Counted from the stretch's first letter, positions 18,654 through 28,212 are shown. The stretch: DNA of 64,000 nt from an uncultured Bacilli bacterium (GCA_910585045.1 CAJUCD010000001.1:1-64000); one strand, 5' to 3'. Program-made: numbers and translations. Notes: a model not told the origin generated them from the letters alone.

Positions 18654-18711
18654 ATATTAATCATATTATGATTTTACTTTTTTGTCAATTACCTTTAGTT
18701 AATTTTACATT

Positions 18712-20697
18712 TTAATTTAGTCTATCTAAATCTTTTATAATTTTGTAGAAAGACATATTATTTTTATACTCTCCACTATTAATGTAAGATTCACTATCGG
18801 ATTTAGCTTGTAACATTATTTTAGCATCTGTTTTTAAATTAGCTATTTTAAAAGTTTTAACTCCGCTTTGGCGTATTCCAAATAAGTCCCCTTCACCGCG
18901 AATTTCTAGATCTTTTTCGGAAATATAAAAGCCATCATTACTTTCTTCTAGAACTTTTAAGCGTTCTGTTTCTTTATCACATATTAAATAACAGTAACTA
19001 TTTAAAGAATTTCTTCCTACTCGTCCTCTTAATTGGTGTAAAGTAGCCAAACCAAACCTATCCGCATCAAATATAACCATGATTGTGGCATTTTTAACAT
19101 CTACTCCAACTTCTATTACCGTAGTTGATATTAATATTTTGGTTTCATTATTTTGAAAACGTTCCATAATAGAATCTTTTTCTTTTTGTTTTAATTTACC
19201 ATGAAGTATTTCAATAGGAATTTTGTTTTGAAAAGCTAAATTAAACTTTTCTTTTAATGTATCTACACTTTTTAAATCTAATTCTTCATTATCATCTATT
19301 AAGCTTGCAACAATATATACTTGATGTCCTTCTTTTATTTCTTCTAAAATGTGCTTTAAAACATCTTTTAATTCTTTATATCTTTTTATTTTTGTGACAA
19401 TTTCTTTACGACCTCCTGGTTTATGTGTGATAAAAGATACATCTAAATCACCATATAATGTTAAAGCATAACTTCTAGGTATAGGAGTTGCGCTCATATA
19501 TAATGCGTCTGCAACATCACCTTTACTTTTTAATATTTCTCTTTGCTTAACTCCAAAACGATGTTGTTCATCAGCGATAACAAGTCCTAGGCGATAGAAA
19601 ACAACTGTTTCTTCAATTATAGTGTGCGTTCCTATTAATATATCTATATCACCATTTAAAAGACGATCTTTAACATTTTCCTTTTCTTTCTTAGTCATAC
19701 TTCCTACAAGTATTTCTATACATAAATTAGTATCTTTAAAGTAATTCATAGCACTTATAAAGTGTTGACGTGCAAGTACTTCTGTTGGAGCCATTAAAAC
19801 ACTTTGATAACCAGATAAAGTACTAGCATACATAGCAATAAAACTGATAATAGTTTTTCCACTTCCTACATCACCAAGAACTAATCTGTTCATTTTTTTA
19901 TTAGATTTTAAATCTGATAATATTAAATCTAAGGCTTCATTTTGGCTATCTGTTAGCTTGAAAGGAAGTTTATCAATAAATTTGTTGATATCTTCATCCT
20001 TAAATATTTTTTCCTCTTTAAAAATGTTAGCATTATCTTTTTTCATATAATTAATTTTGAACATAAAAATAAATAATTCTTCATATTTAAAAAATAAACT
20101 AGCTTTTTTTAATTCTTCTGAATTGTGAGGATTATGAATCATGCGTAACGCTTGTTTTTTACTTATAAAGTTATACTTATCTATAAACATTTCTGGAATA
20201 TAGTTATAAACAGAAGCAGTATCAATTAAAGCACTTTCAATTATTTTTTTAAGTTCGCTATTTTTAATATTTTTATTAGCATGATAAATAGGAATTATTT
20301 CTTTTTTAGTTAGTGGTGTTAGTTTTATATCGTCGCATATAAAAGTGTTTTTCTTGTTATCATATTTTCCTACTAAAGTGATAGTTTTACCAATTATAAT
20401 ATGGGGTTTTAAAAATGCGCGATTAAATATTACTGCATACATAGTTTTATTTCCGTGATTACACCTAAATTGTAATTTATTAAAGTTTTTGCGAATGTAT
20501 GCAACAGTAGCTGTAGTTTCAATTATGACATTTATGGCTATTCTTTCTCCATTATAATCTGTAGTTAAATTAATTGGCTCAAATATGTCATAACGATAAG
20601 GAAAATATGTTAATAAATCTTCTATATTATTGATGTTTAATTCTTTTAAATAACCTAGTGTTTTTGGTCCTACACCTTTAATTTCACTTAATTCCAT
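18712..20697 (-). CDS. recG: ATP-dependent DNA helicase RecG
   Basis: 661 aa, the usual length. The N-terminal wedge (about 1-200, starting with the GVGPKTLGYLKEL helix-hairpin-helix-like segment and OB fold) is followed by helicase motifs: Walker A GDVGSGKT, motif II DEQHRFG, SATPIPR, and the C-terminal QLRGRVGR. RecG regresses stalled forks and branch-migrates Holliday junctions. It is monocistronic, ended by the hairpin at 18556-18581. The island starts right behind it, so its 3' end may be an integration hot spot. Confidence 0.96.
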   Translation of the reverse strand: MELSEIKGVGPKTLGYLKELNINNIEDLLTYFPYRYDIFEPINLTTDYNGERIAINVIIETTATVAYIRKNFNKLQFRCNHGNKTMYAVIFNRAFLKPHIIIGKTITLVGKYDNKKNTFICDDIKLTPLTKKEIIPIYHANKNIKNSELKKIIESALIDTASVYNYIPEMFIDKYNFISKKQALRMIHNPHNSEELKKASLFFKYEELFIFMFKINYMKKDNANIFKEEKIFKDEDINKFIDKLPFKLTDSQNEALDLILSDLKSNKKMNRLVLGDVGSGKTIISFIAMYASTLSGYQSVLMAPTEVLARQHFISAMNYFKDTNLCIEILVGSMTKKEKENVKDRLLNGDIDILIGTHTIIEETVVFYRLGLVIADEQHRFGVKQREILKSKGDVADALYMSATPIPRSYALTLYGDLDVSFITHKPGGRKEIVTKIKRYKELKDVLKHILEEIKEGHQVYIVASLIDDNEELDLKSVDTLKEKFNLAFQNKIPIEILHGKLKQKEKDSIMERFQNNETKILISTTVIEVGVDVKNATIMVIFDADRFGLATLHQLRGRVGRNSLNSYCYLICDKETERLKVLEESNDGFYISEKDLEIRGEGDLFGIRQSGVKTFKIANLKTDAKIMLQAKSDSESYINSGEYKNNMSFYKIIKDLDRLN

Positions 20698-20810
20698 ATT
20701 TATTCCTTTCTATATATTTACAGTTATATTCTTTTTGTAATATTATATCATTTATAATGTTTAGCATAAAGTATTTTATAAAAATTTAGCTTTAATATAT
20801 TATTGTAAAT

Positions 20811-20842
20811 AAAAAGTGGTACATTTCTTTTTGTCCACTTTT
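20811..20842 (-). terminator. Rho-independent terminator
   Basis: A perfect 8-bp stem (AAAAGTGG, 20812-20819, with 20835-20842) is followed on the minus strand by TTATTT. It ends the glucosaminidase/anchor operon. Confidence 0.65.
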
Positions 20843-20874
20843 GTCTTAAAGTTTTCTTTTAACTTTTAAATTAA

Positions 20875-22440
20875 CTATTTTTTCTTCTTTTTCTTTTTGT
20901 CATCGCCAAATAAGTCATATACTTCTTCAGAATCATCTAAAACTTTTTTAATTTCATTATTAGGGTCTGATGTTTGAATTTCCTTAATTTCAATAGCATC
21001 TCCTTTTTTATTCTTTTTAGACGATGACTTTGATTTTGGAGAAACATTTTGATTTTTAGCGGAAGTTATTTTTTGAACTTCTGCTACTACATCATTTAAT
21101 TTCCTTGTAGCTTCTATTTTGGCTTCTTGACGTTCAATAAATTTATTAATTTTCTTTTGTTTTTTACTAGAACTATGTAATAGACAAATAATAATTATTA
21201 ACATTAAGAAAGAAGTACTGGCAAAGGCAATTATTATATAAGTATAGTTTTTAATTGTTTCATTAGTTTCATTAATAAATGTTTCATCATAGCGAATGGC
21301 AGTATTATTTACTGTATCATATAAATATAGAGCAGTAGTGCCATCTTCTAAGTTTCTAGCATTTATAATAACAAAATCACTGTTTTTGTTATAAGTATAA
21401 CACTCTACTTCATCATCGTTTATTTTAGTAGTTGTTTTAGTAAAATCTAATTCATTATCAAAAGCAACAGGTATTAAGAGTAAGTTATCTAATTTCATTT
21501 CTTTATATTTTGTATAAACATTATTCTCATAAATATATAACTCAATATTTCCAGTATTGTCTTTTAAACCTACTAAAGTTATTCCAGTGGCATCATTAAT
21601 AAATGATGGAACTTCAATATTGTTGATAGTTGTTTTATTTTCTGAAAATGTTGGTGGTGCTGTTAATTGAGAAGAATTTTTTACTACGACATAATCATCA
21701 TTATCTACTTTAACATTTATAGGGTTTTGGTCTTCAACATTAACTATTAAATTATAAGTTTTTTGGTCGCCATTTTGAGCTGTTACAACAATAGGAATTG
21801 TATTTAATCCTTCTGTAACATCTACTTCACCATCGCCACTTACTGAGGCAGTAGAGTCATTTTTAGTGGCGGTTACTTTTACAGAAGTAGTTCCTGTTGG
21901 CACTATTATAGTATATTCTAAAGTGTCTTTATTAAATTCTTTATCTAATTGGTAACCTTCAACAGATAAATCTTTTAATGTATTATCTTTACTATAACTA
22001 GCTTCTAATTCTTGTTGAGTCATAATTTTAATTGTTTTACTTCCTGAGGTTAAACTCATTTCACTAATGTCTGTGTATGCATAAGCTAAATAACTGCTTA
22101 CAGATACTCTAGTTGAGCCACTTTTTAAAGCTTTAAAAGTAAATGTATAACTCTTTTTCTTTGTTCCAGTTGCTGATGAATTTACCATTCTAGTACCGCC
22201 ACCTTCTGCTGTACTGCCAGTTAACTGTAAATAAGCTTTATCATAATTTAAATCCATTTGCCATGAACCGATTGATGTAGAACTTGACAATGTTACTGTT
22301 ACAGTAATCTTGTTTCCAACAACTGCTGTTGAGGAAGATGTTACACTAATAGAACCACTTGCAGCCATAGTGTTTAATGGCATTAATACTGAGCATATAA
22401 TTGCTAAAAAAATCATTGTTATTTTTTTCATTTGATTCAA
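20875..22440 (-). CDS. Membrane-anchored cohesin-like plus cadherin-like surface protein
   Basis: 521 aa. A signal peptide ends near TMAA. The first domain (about 28-140) has the cohesin-like run VVGNKITVTVTLSSS, GSWQMDLNYDKAYLQLTG and FKALKSGSTRVSVSS. A cadherin-like beta-sandwich (about 155-240, FNKDTLEYTIIVPTGT, QKTYNLIV) follows, then a second extracellular region, a transmembrane helix (about 400-420) and a long basic Lys-rich cytoplasmic tail. It lies 6 bp behind a dockerin-bearing glucosaminidase gene. Inferred role: surface receptor holding dockerin proteins. The cytoplasmic tail (about 100 residues) is unusual and could contact DNA, ribosomes or the cytoskeleton. Confidence 0.78.
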   Translation of the reverse strand: MNQMKKITMIFLAIICSVLMPLNTMAASGSISVTSSSTAVVGNKITVTVTLSSSTSIGSWQMDLNYDKAYLQLTGSTAEGGGTRMVNSSATGTKKKSYTFTFKALKSGSTRVSVSSYLAYAYTDISEMSLTSGSKTIKIMTQQELEASYSKDNTLKDLSVEGYQLDKEFNKDTLEYTIIVPTGTTSVKVTATKNDSTASVSGDGEVDVTEGLNTIPIVVTAQNGDQKTYNLIVNVEDQNPINVKVDNDDYVVVKNSSQLTAPPTFSENKTTINNIEVPSFINDATGITLVGLKDNTGNIELYIYENNVYTKYKEMKLDNLLLIPVAFDNELDFTKTTTKINDDEVECYTYNKNSDFVIINARNLEDGTTALYLYDTVNNTAIRYDETFINETNETIKNYTYIIIAFASTSFLMLIIIICLLHSSSKKQKKINKFIERQEAKIEATRKLNDVVAEVQKITSAKNQNVSPKSKSSSKKNKKGDAIEIKEIQTSDPNNEIKKVLDDSEEVYDLFGDDKKKKKKK

Positions 22441-22446
22441 CTCCTT

Positions 22447-24228
22447 TTATTGTACAATGGTATAATTACCTAAAATGTTTTTTTGAACTTGTAATAAATC
22501 TTGAGCGTTGATTATGCTATCTCCTGAGGTGTCTGCTGCTAATTTATATTCGTTTTGTAAATTGTAGTTACCTAAGATGTTTTTTTGAATTTGTAATAAA
22601 TCTTGGGCATTTATTATGCCATCTCCTGAGGTATCACCTTTAATTACAGCAGTAAAAGTTTTTGTTTCACTTGCATTTTTGACAGTTATTTTATAACCTG
22701 TTCCTATAATACCTGTTGTTATAGGAGCGTTATTTTTATTGGTTATTGTTACCTCACCACCTACTGATTTAATATTATCAATAATGGTTTTTATTTCAGT
22801 ATTAGGATTAATACCTAATAAATAGTCTCCTGATGGTTTATAACCTGCACCTGTTAAAAGTGTAGTAATTGAAGTAGTACTTGGAGCAGATGAAGAATTA
22901 TTATCATCTACTGCACCATTATCACTGTTATTAATATTTGAGCTCATATTTTTATATACAGGAATATTAAATACGAATGGACTATCTAATAAATTAGCTT
23001 TTTTATAGGAATTATAAACTGTTGAAGACTCACTAGTTGGAGCTTGTAAATTAGCCATATAATAGTGAACATACATTTTACTAGGGTCATTTGGAACAAC
23101 ATTAAATCTTTCAAAATATGTTGTGTATTGCCCTAAATCAATATAATTAGATTTTAAGAATTCACCGCCGCCTGCAATAGCTTTATCAACAGAATTCCAA
23201 CCACGAGCAATTGCATAATTTAAACCACAATAAGTAGCACCACCACCGCCACCTGCTACACAATAATTTGTTACATTTATATTATAAAAATTATAATAAC
23301 CACGATAATCATAAATATGATTGCCAGTAGCTGGGTTAATTGGGGCATAAGGAATTTCAGCATAAAAAGTTCCTTGATATAAATTTTTATGATATGTTCC
23401 TGTGCCTAATTCTTGATACATTCTGGCTGCCATGTGTCCAGGACTTACTCCTGTTGTTTCACCGCCATTAGCTATTATTGTCGAAAGGTCAGTTCCTTCT
23501 CCTAAATGATAAGAATAAAATGCTGTATTGTTTACTATAGATTTAGATAAGCTTGGATAATTGGCTTTTAAACCCACATTATATCTATTGTCTTCAAATT
23601 GAAATATATATATATCATTAAAGAAATTACGAGGATCTAAATAATAAGCAACTGCTGTTTGATTTACTGGTTTAAAACTGCCTTCACTATTAGTACAAGT
23701 GTAATCACGCCATTCATCTTTTGGATTAGATATAAGAGCATCTCCACAATTTGTGAACTTATTTACAGAAGTTACAAAATCTAAATTAGTTTGAATTGCT
23801 TTAAATGTCCAATTAGGATGAGCTTTTTTTAGACTGCACAAACCAGACCAATAACTTGATGGAAAACCAGCAGCTTGCATTTCTTTTTCGCAAGCCTCTG
23901 TTGCAATACCATTGTCTTCTGATTCCTCTACAGTATATTTATTAGCATATGTACTACATACATATCCTGATTTTCCTAAATAATCTATTTCATACCATCC
24001 AGCATCACAACTGCCATTTTTACCTTCATCAGGAATTATATTCTCATTTTTTAAGGTGTAAGATGTTGCAACTTGGCCTAAGGTATAGCTTTTATAGTTT
24101 GTTCCTGCCCCTTCTCTTATGAAAACAGCATCTTTTAAAGATACATAAGAAGTAGCTTCTACGTTATTAGTTAGACAAAAAAAGACAAATATAATCATTA
24201 GAAATATTTTTAACTTACTTCTTTTCAT
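22447..24228 (-). CDS. Secreted SH3/glucosaminidase-type cell-wall hydrolase with dockerin
   Basis: 593 aa. A signal peptide (about 1-25) is followed by an SH3b-like domain (about 28-85, VFIREGAGTNYKS), then a LytD-like endo-beta-N-acetylglucosaminidase region (about 110-400, with NWTFKAIQTNLDF, AVAYYLDPRNFFND and GHMAARMYQELG). A linker leads to a beta domain and a two-repeat dockerin (GDTSGDGIINAQDLLQIQ and DTSGDSIINAQDLLQVQ). It would cleave peptidoglycan during growth or separation. A consensus promoter lies at 24253-24281. It shares a transcript with the cohesin-like anchor, which makes docking at the cell surface likely. Confidence 0.87.
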   Translation of the reverse strand: MKRSKLKIFLMIIFVFFCLTNNVEATSYVSLKDAVFIREGAGTNYKSYTLGQVATSYTLKNENIIPDEGKNGSCDAGWYEIDYLGKSGYVCSTYANKYTVEESEDNGIATEACEKEMQAAGFPSSYWSGLCSLKKAHPNWTFKAIQTNLDFVTSVNKFTNCGDALISNPKDEWRDYTCTNSEGSFKPVNQTAVAYYLDPRNFFNDIYIFQFEDNRYNVGLKANYPSLSKSIVNNTAFYSYHLGEGTDLSTIIANGGETTGVSPGHMAARMYQELGTGTYHKNLYQGTFYAEIPYAPINPATGNHIYDYRGYYNFYNINVTNYCVAGGGGGATYCGLNYAIARGWNSVDKAIAGGGEFLKSNYIDLGQYTTYFERFNVVPNDPSKMYVHYYMANLQAPTSESSTVYNSYKKANLLDSPFVFNIPVYKNMSSNINNSDNGAVDDNNSSSAPSTTSITTLLTGAGYKPSGDYLLGINPNTEIKTIIDNIKSVGGEVTITNKNNAPITTGIIGTGYKITVKNASETKTFTAVIKGDTSGDGIINAQDLLQIQKNILGNYNLQNEYKLAADTSGDSIINAQDLLQVQKNILGNYTIVQ

Positions 24229-24252
24229 GTATCCTCCTACTTATTCATAATA

Positions 24253-24281
24253 ATTATATAATAGATAGTAAAAATGCTCAA
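24253..24281 (-). promoter_or_regulatory. Sigma-A type promoter of glucosaminidase/anchor operon
   Basis: On the minus strand TTGAGC (24276-24281) and TATAAT (24253-24258) are 17 bp apart, 25 bp before the start codon. Confidence 0.7.
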
Positions 24282-24329
24282 CTGATGTTGGTATTTTAGA
24301 AGTAAAAATAATGTAAAGAATAAAAACAA

Positions 24330-24358
24330 TTGAAACTAGCCTTAATATATTATATAAT
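24330..24358 (+). promoter_or_regulatory. Sigma-A type promoter of LCP gene
   Basis: TTGAAA (24330-24335) and TATAAT (24353-24358) with a 17-bp spacer lie just upstream of the LCP ribosome site AAGGGG. It is divergent from the glucosaminidase promoter. Confidence 0.75.
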
Positions 24359-24389
24359 ATTGATTATGAAAAATGATAAGGGGTGCTAA

Positions 24390-26417
24390 ATGAAAGTACT
24401 TTTGAATAAATTAAAAAAAGCTAATAAAGTATTTTTAATTATATTTTTATTAACTTTTGCGATATTTACTTTTAACTATATTTTATTAGTTAAAAACTTA
24501 CTTTCCTTAACAGGAATTGAAACTATTATTAGGTCTATTGTAATTGTAATATTTGGAGTATGGCTAATTGTTTATTTGATATGGAATTTAATTAATTTAA
24601 TTTTAAAAAAGCATGTTGCTATTGCGATTACAACTGCTATTACAGTAATATTTATAGTTATATTTTCATTTGCTAATCATTATATTGGCATGTTAAATGA
24701 AGGAATGGATAATTTAACAGAGAGTGAATATGTAACTTATACTTCGAATTTAGTAGTATTAAATGGTACTAATATAAATAAAGATAGTAAACTTGGTATG
24801 ATTAATTCTTCTGATGATATTGAAGGAAATGAGCTTGCTAAAGAGTTAATTAAAGAAGAAAAACTTACAGATAATAAAATTGTTAGTTTTGCTAGTTATT
24901 ATGAAATGATTTATGCTTTATTAAATAAAGAAGTTGATGGGGTATTTTTAAATACTAATTATTTAACTATCTTTAGTGATGAAGAATTTGAAGGTCTTAA
25001 AAATACTACAATAGCTTATTCTTTTAGTAAAAAGATGAAAAATAAAGATACTTCTATTGTTAGTAATAAAAAACTTACAGAACCATTTTCTATACTTCTT
25101 ATGGGAGTTGATTCAGAGGCTAATGGTTTAGATGCTAATGCTTCATTTAATGGTGATACTTTGATGTTAGTTACTTTTAATCCAAAGACTTTAAATGCTA
25201 CTATGTTTTCAATACCAAGAGATATGTATGTTCCTATCGCTTGTAATCATGACCGCTATGCTAAAATTAATTCTTCCGCTGCGTATGGAACAAATTGCGT
25301 AATTAATACAGTACAGCAATTTACTGGAATTGATATTGATTATTATGTTAAAATTAATTTTAAAGGCGTTGTTGATTTAGTTGAAGCTTTAGGGGGAATT
25401 GATGTTGATGTTGAAGTTCCTGATTATAGTGTTTATTACAAAGCTCATAATGGACGTGTTTGTGAACAAAATTCCTTAAGACAGTTTGGAGATAATTTAA
25501 TTTGTATAGATACAGGAATGCAACATCTAAATGGAGAACAAGCTTTAGCTTATGCCAGATGTAGACATGCTTACTTACAAAGTGATATTGCAAGAAATAG
25601 ACATCAGCAACAAATTGTAGAAGCTATAGCAAGAAAATTAGCTAGTCCTTCTAATATAAATAAATTAGAAGAATTGCTTAATGCTGTAACTAATAATTTA
25701 GCTACTAATATGGCTCAAAAACAAATGTTATCATTTTATGATGTTATGAAGAACATGATTTCAAAATCTTTTCAAGAAGGAGATTTTATATCTATTCAAA
25801 AAACTTATTTAGAATATTATAGTTTACCTGTTAAGCTTAATAATAATGGTGCTTTCTTATCAGCTTTAGGACATTATCAAGGTTCTTTAGATGAAATTGT
25901 AAAAGCAATGAAAGTAAATTTAGAATTGGAAAAGAAAGAAATTGTTAAAAGTTTTAGTTTTGATGCTAATGAAGTATATACAACAAAAGTTACAGGTCAA
26001 GGTATTGTAACTGGTGATAAATTAGAAACAGTTCCGAACTTTATTGGTAAGAGTATAACAGAAGCTGAGACATGGGCTATTAATCATGATATTACTTTGA
26101 CAAAAGAATTTGTTGATATAGGTGACCCTAATTTTAATCCTAATGTTATTCCAGGACTTATTTCTAATCAAAGTGTTAGTAATGGTATACTTACTAACAC
26201 AGTAAGTGAAATTGTTATTTATATTAATAATGCTTCTAATAATCCAAATGATGATAATAATTCAGATGGAGATAATGATAATAGTGATAATAGTGATAAT
26301 AGTGATGATAATTCAAACGATTTACCTGATGTTATTTTACCTAGTGAAGGTGATGATGATATCGATAATAACAAAGATGATAATGATGAAGAAAATGATA
26401 AAACTAGCCAAGATTAA
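24390..26417 (+). CDS. LytR-CpsA-Psr family wall-polymer ligase with PASTA-like domain
   Basis: 675 aa. Three N-terminal membrane helices are followed by a long accessory extracellular region (about 105-225) and the LCP catalytic core (about 230-415): LLMGVDSEA, NGDTLMLVTFNPKT, SIPRDMYV, LNGEQALAYARCRH and IARNRHQQQIV. LCP enzymes move teichoic-acid-type polymers from lipid carrier to peptidoglycan. A PASTA-like domain (about 545-615, VPNFIGKSITEAETWA) and an Asp/Asn-rich acidic tail (about 615-675) follow, which is unusual for the family and may bind wall or calcium. Overlapping terminator 26403-26428. Confidence 0.88.
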   Translation: MKVLLNKLKKANKVFLIIFLLTFAIFTFNYILLVKNLLSLTGIETIIRSIVIVIFGVWLIVYLIWNLINLILKKHVAIAITTAITVIFIVIFSFANHYIGMLNEGMDNLTESEYVTYTSNLVVLNGTNINKDSKLGMINSSDDIEGNELAKELIKEEKLTDNKIVSFASYYEMIYALLNKEVDGVFLNTNYLTIFSDEEFEGLKNTTIAYSFSKKMKNKDTSIVSNKKLTEPFSILLMGVDSEANGLDANASFNGDTLMLVTFNPKTLNATMFSIPRDMYVPIACNHDRYAKINSSAAYGTNCVINTVQQFTGIDIDYYVKINFKGVVDLVEALGGIDVDVEVPDYSVYYKAHNGRVCEQNSLRQFGDNLICIDTGMQHLNGEQALAYARCRHAYLQSDIARNRHQQQIVEAIARKLASPSNINKLEELLNAVTNNLATNMAQKQMLSFYDVMKNMISKSFQEGDFISIQKTYLEYYSLPVKLNNNGAFLSALGHYQGSLDEIVKAMKVNLELEKKEIVKSFSFDANEVYTTKVTGQGIVTGDKLETVPNFIGKSITEAETWAINHDITLTKEFVDIGDPNFNPNVIPGLISNQSVSNGILTNTVSEIVIYINNASNNPNDDNNSDGDNDNSDNSDNSDDNSNDLPDVILPSEGDDDIDNNKDDNDEENDKTSQD

Positions 26418-26428
26418 GGCTAGTTTTT
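26403..26428. terminator. Bidirectional terminator between LCP and trxB
   Basis: ACTAGCC (26403-26409) pairs with GGCTAGT (26418-26424), with T-rich flanks in both directions. It overlaps the ends of both convergent genes. Confidence 0.8.
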
Positions 26429-27298
26429 ACTTATATTTATAGCAGCTAGAGCTCCTTCGCTAGCAGCATTTATGATTTGATATATTTCTTTTTTGGTAAC
26501 ATCACCTGCAGCATATACTCCTTCTATATTAGTTTCGCCATTACTATCTACAATTATATAGCCATTTTCTAATTTTAAGGCTGTATTATGTAAAAAGTCC
26601 GTATTTGGAATAAACCCAATATAAAGAAACATACCACTTATATTTATATCACGGTCTTTTAATTTTAAGCCAATTAATTGATTATTATCAGTTATTAAAG
26701 ATGTTACTTCATTATTTAAAATCAACTCAATATTCTTTATTTGCTTTAACTTGTCTATAAGAGTATTCTCGGCTCTAAATTCTTCACGACGATGAATTAA
26801 ATATACTTTTTTAACTATCTTAGATAAATATAAAGCCTCAGAAACCGCACTGGAACCGCCTCCTATTACAGCTACTTCTTTACCTTTAAAGAAAGCACCA
26901 TCACATAAAGCACAAGTACTAATACCATTACCAATATATTTATCTTCATCTTTTAAACCTAGCATTTTGGGTTTGCGACCACTGGCAATTAATATATATT
27001 TACTTTGATAAGCATTATCTTTTGTTTTAACTGTTTTAATATTATCTAAAATAACATCTGTTACTTCTTCTAGTTTGTATTCTATTCCTAGTTTATTAAC
27101 CGTATTAAATAAATTCATAGCTAAATCAGGTCCACTTATATTATCTATACCAGGATAGTTCTCAATTTCAGGGATTATATTTAAAGTTCCTCCTGGAGCA
27201 CTATGGTCTAGCAACAATACTTTTAAACCTGCTCTTTTAGCATATATAGCGCCACTAATGCCTGATACTCCCATTCCAATTATTATTAAATCATACAT
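26420..27298 (-). CDS. trxB: Thioredoxin reductase
   Basis: 292 aa. The FAD site GMGVSGISGAIYAKRAG, the redox pair CALC in STCALCDGAFF, the NADP site GGGSSAVSEALYLS and the C-terminal FAD motif GVYAAGDVT are all present. It reduces thioredoxin with NADPH. Cytosolic thioredoxin reduced here could feed the CcdA route at 6.1-7.7 kb. CALC in place of the common CATC is a known variant. Confidence 0.93.
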   Translation of the reverse strand: MYDLIIIGMGVSGISGAIYAKRAGLKVLLLDHSAPGGTLNIIPEIENYPGIDNISGPDLAMNLFNTVNKLGIEYKLEEVTDVILDNIKTVKTKDNAYQSKYILIASGRKPKMLGLKDEDKYIGNGISTCALCDGAFFKGKEVAVIGGGSSAVSEALYLSKIVKKVYLIHRREEFRAENTLIDKLKQIKNIELILNNEVTSLITDNNQLIGLKLKDRDINISGMFLYIGFIPNTDFLHNTALKLENGYIIVDSNGETNIEGVYAAGDVTKKEIYQIINAASEGALAAINISKN

Positions 27299-27348
27299 AT
27301 ATATTCTCCTTTATTTATATTATAGTTTTATTCTTTATTTTTTAATAA

Positions 27349-28158
27349 TTAATTTATACGACCTTTGTTTATATCATTGTATAAATCAGCATACTTTCCT
27401 TTTTTATGTAGATATATAATATATATTAAAGTACTCATGAATAATACTACAGAAATAATCTGGGCTACTTTAAATCCTCCTAACATTAGTGAATCAGTAC
27501 GCCAAGCTTCAATAAAGAAACGACCAAAACTGTACCACATTAAATAAAGACAGGTTGTTGTGCCAATTTTAGTATATTTTAATCTTCTAATTATAATAAG
27601 AATAATAAAACCAATTAAACACCAGATAAATTCAAAGTAGAAAGTTGGTAAATAATATACTCCCCCAATATTCATTCCTTTAATAATAAATTCAGGAACT
27701 AATAATTCTTGTAGTTTAGTATATGTTGTAGCAAATCCATGGGCTTCACTATTAAAGAAATTACCCCAACGTCCTAATCCTTGAGCAAGAATTAAACTGG
27801 GAGCAGCTAAATCTAGTAAGCGTAGTAAATTATAACCTTTCTTTTTAGCATATAAGTAAATAGTTATGACACCTGCTATAATTCCTCCATGAATAGCAAG
27901 CCCACCATTCCAAATAGCAAATATTTCTAATATATTATATCGATAGTAAGATATGTTAAATAAAACATAATAGATTCGAGCACCAATAATACCTACTATT
28001 ATAGCGTAAAAACACATATTAAATATGTCATCTTTTGGTATTTTAAATTTTTTTGCCTCTTTTTCTAAAAGAATAATACCTATAATTATACCTACTAGTA
28101 TTAAAAAAGAATACCATTTTATTTCTAAACCAAAAATTTCTAACATTACTGGATTCAT
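27349..28158 (-). CDS. lgt: Prolipoprotein diacylglyceryl transferase
   Basis: 269 aa with about seven membrane helices. The Lgt signature is visible in GGLAIHGGIIAG and LGRWGNFFNSEAHG, and the terminal YSFGRFFIEAWRTDS is conserved. It transfers diacylglycerol from phosphatidylglycerol to the Cys of lipoprotein lipoboxes at the membrane. It is transcribed toward trxB with a 50-bp gap and likely forms an operon with it, as in many Firmicutes. Confidence 0.95.
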   Translation of the reverse strand: MNPVMLEIFGLEIKWYSFLILVGIIIGIILLEKEAKKFKIPKDDIFNMCFYAIIVGIIGARIYYVLFNISYYRYNILEIFAIWNGGLAIHGGIIAGVITIYLYAKKKGYNLLRLLDLAAPSLILAQGLGRWGNFFNSEAHGFATTYTKLQELLVPEFIIKGMNIGGVYYLPTFYFEFIWCLIGFIILIIIRRLKYTKIGTTTCLYLMWYSFGRFFIEAWRTDSLMLGGFKVAQIISVVLFMSTLIYIIYLHKKGKYADLYNDINKGRIN

Positions 28159-28212
28159 TTTTGTCCCTCCATTTATATTTATTATACTAAATTATTATAT
28201 AAATTAATAGAG

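Larger units (their letters stand above)
18169..18711. other. Non-coding spacer between GNAT cargo and recG
   Basis: 543 bp. It contains the GNAT promoter leader, an XRE repressor remnant (18248-18388), an AT-rich stretch without a recognised gene (18390-18550), a strong terminator (18556-18581), a CACTTT...AAAGTG hairpin (18603-18628) and a near-palindrome (18634-18653). It looks like the left boundary of the decayed island. Confidence 0.5.

Noticed and set aside
17190..18660. Active tyrosine integrase and clear att sites in the island
   Set aside because: Only GGTAGC-like tails and repressor remnants remain; no integrase frame could be found, so an active element is not claimed.
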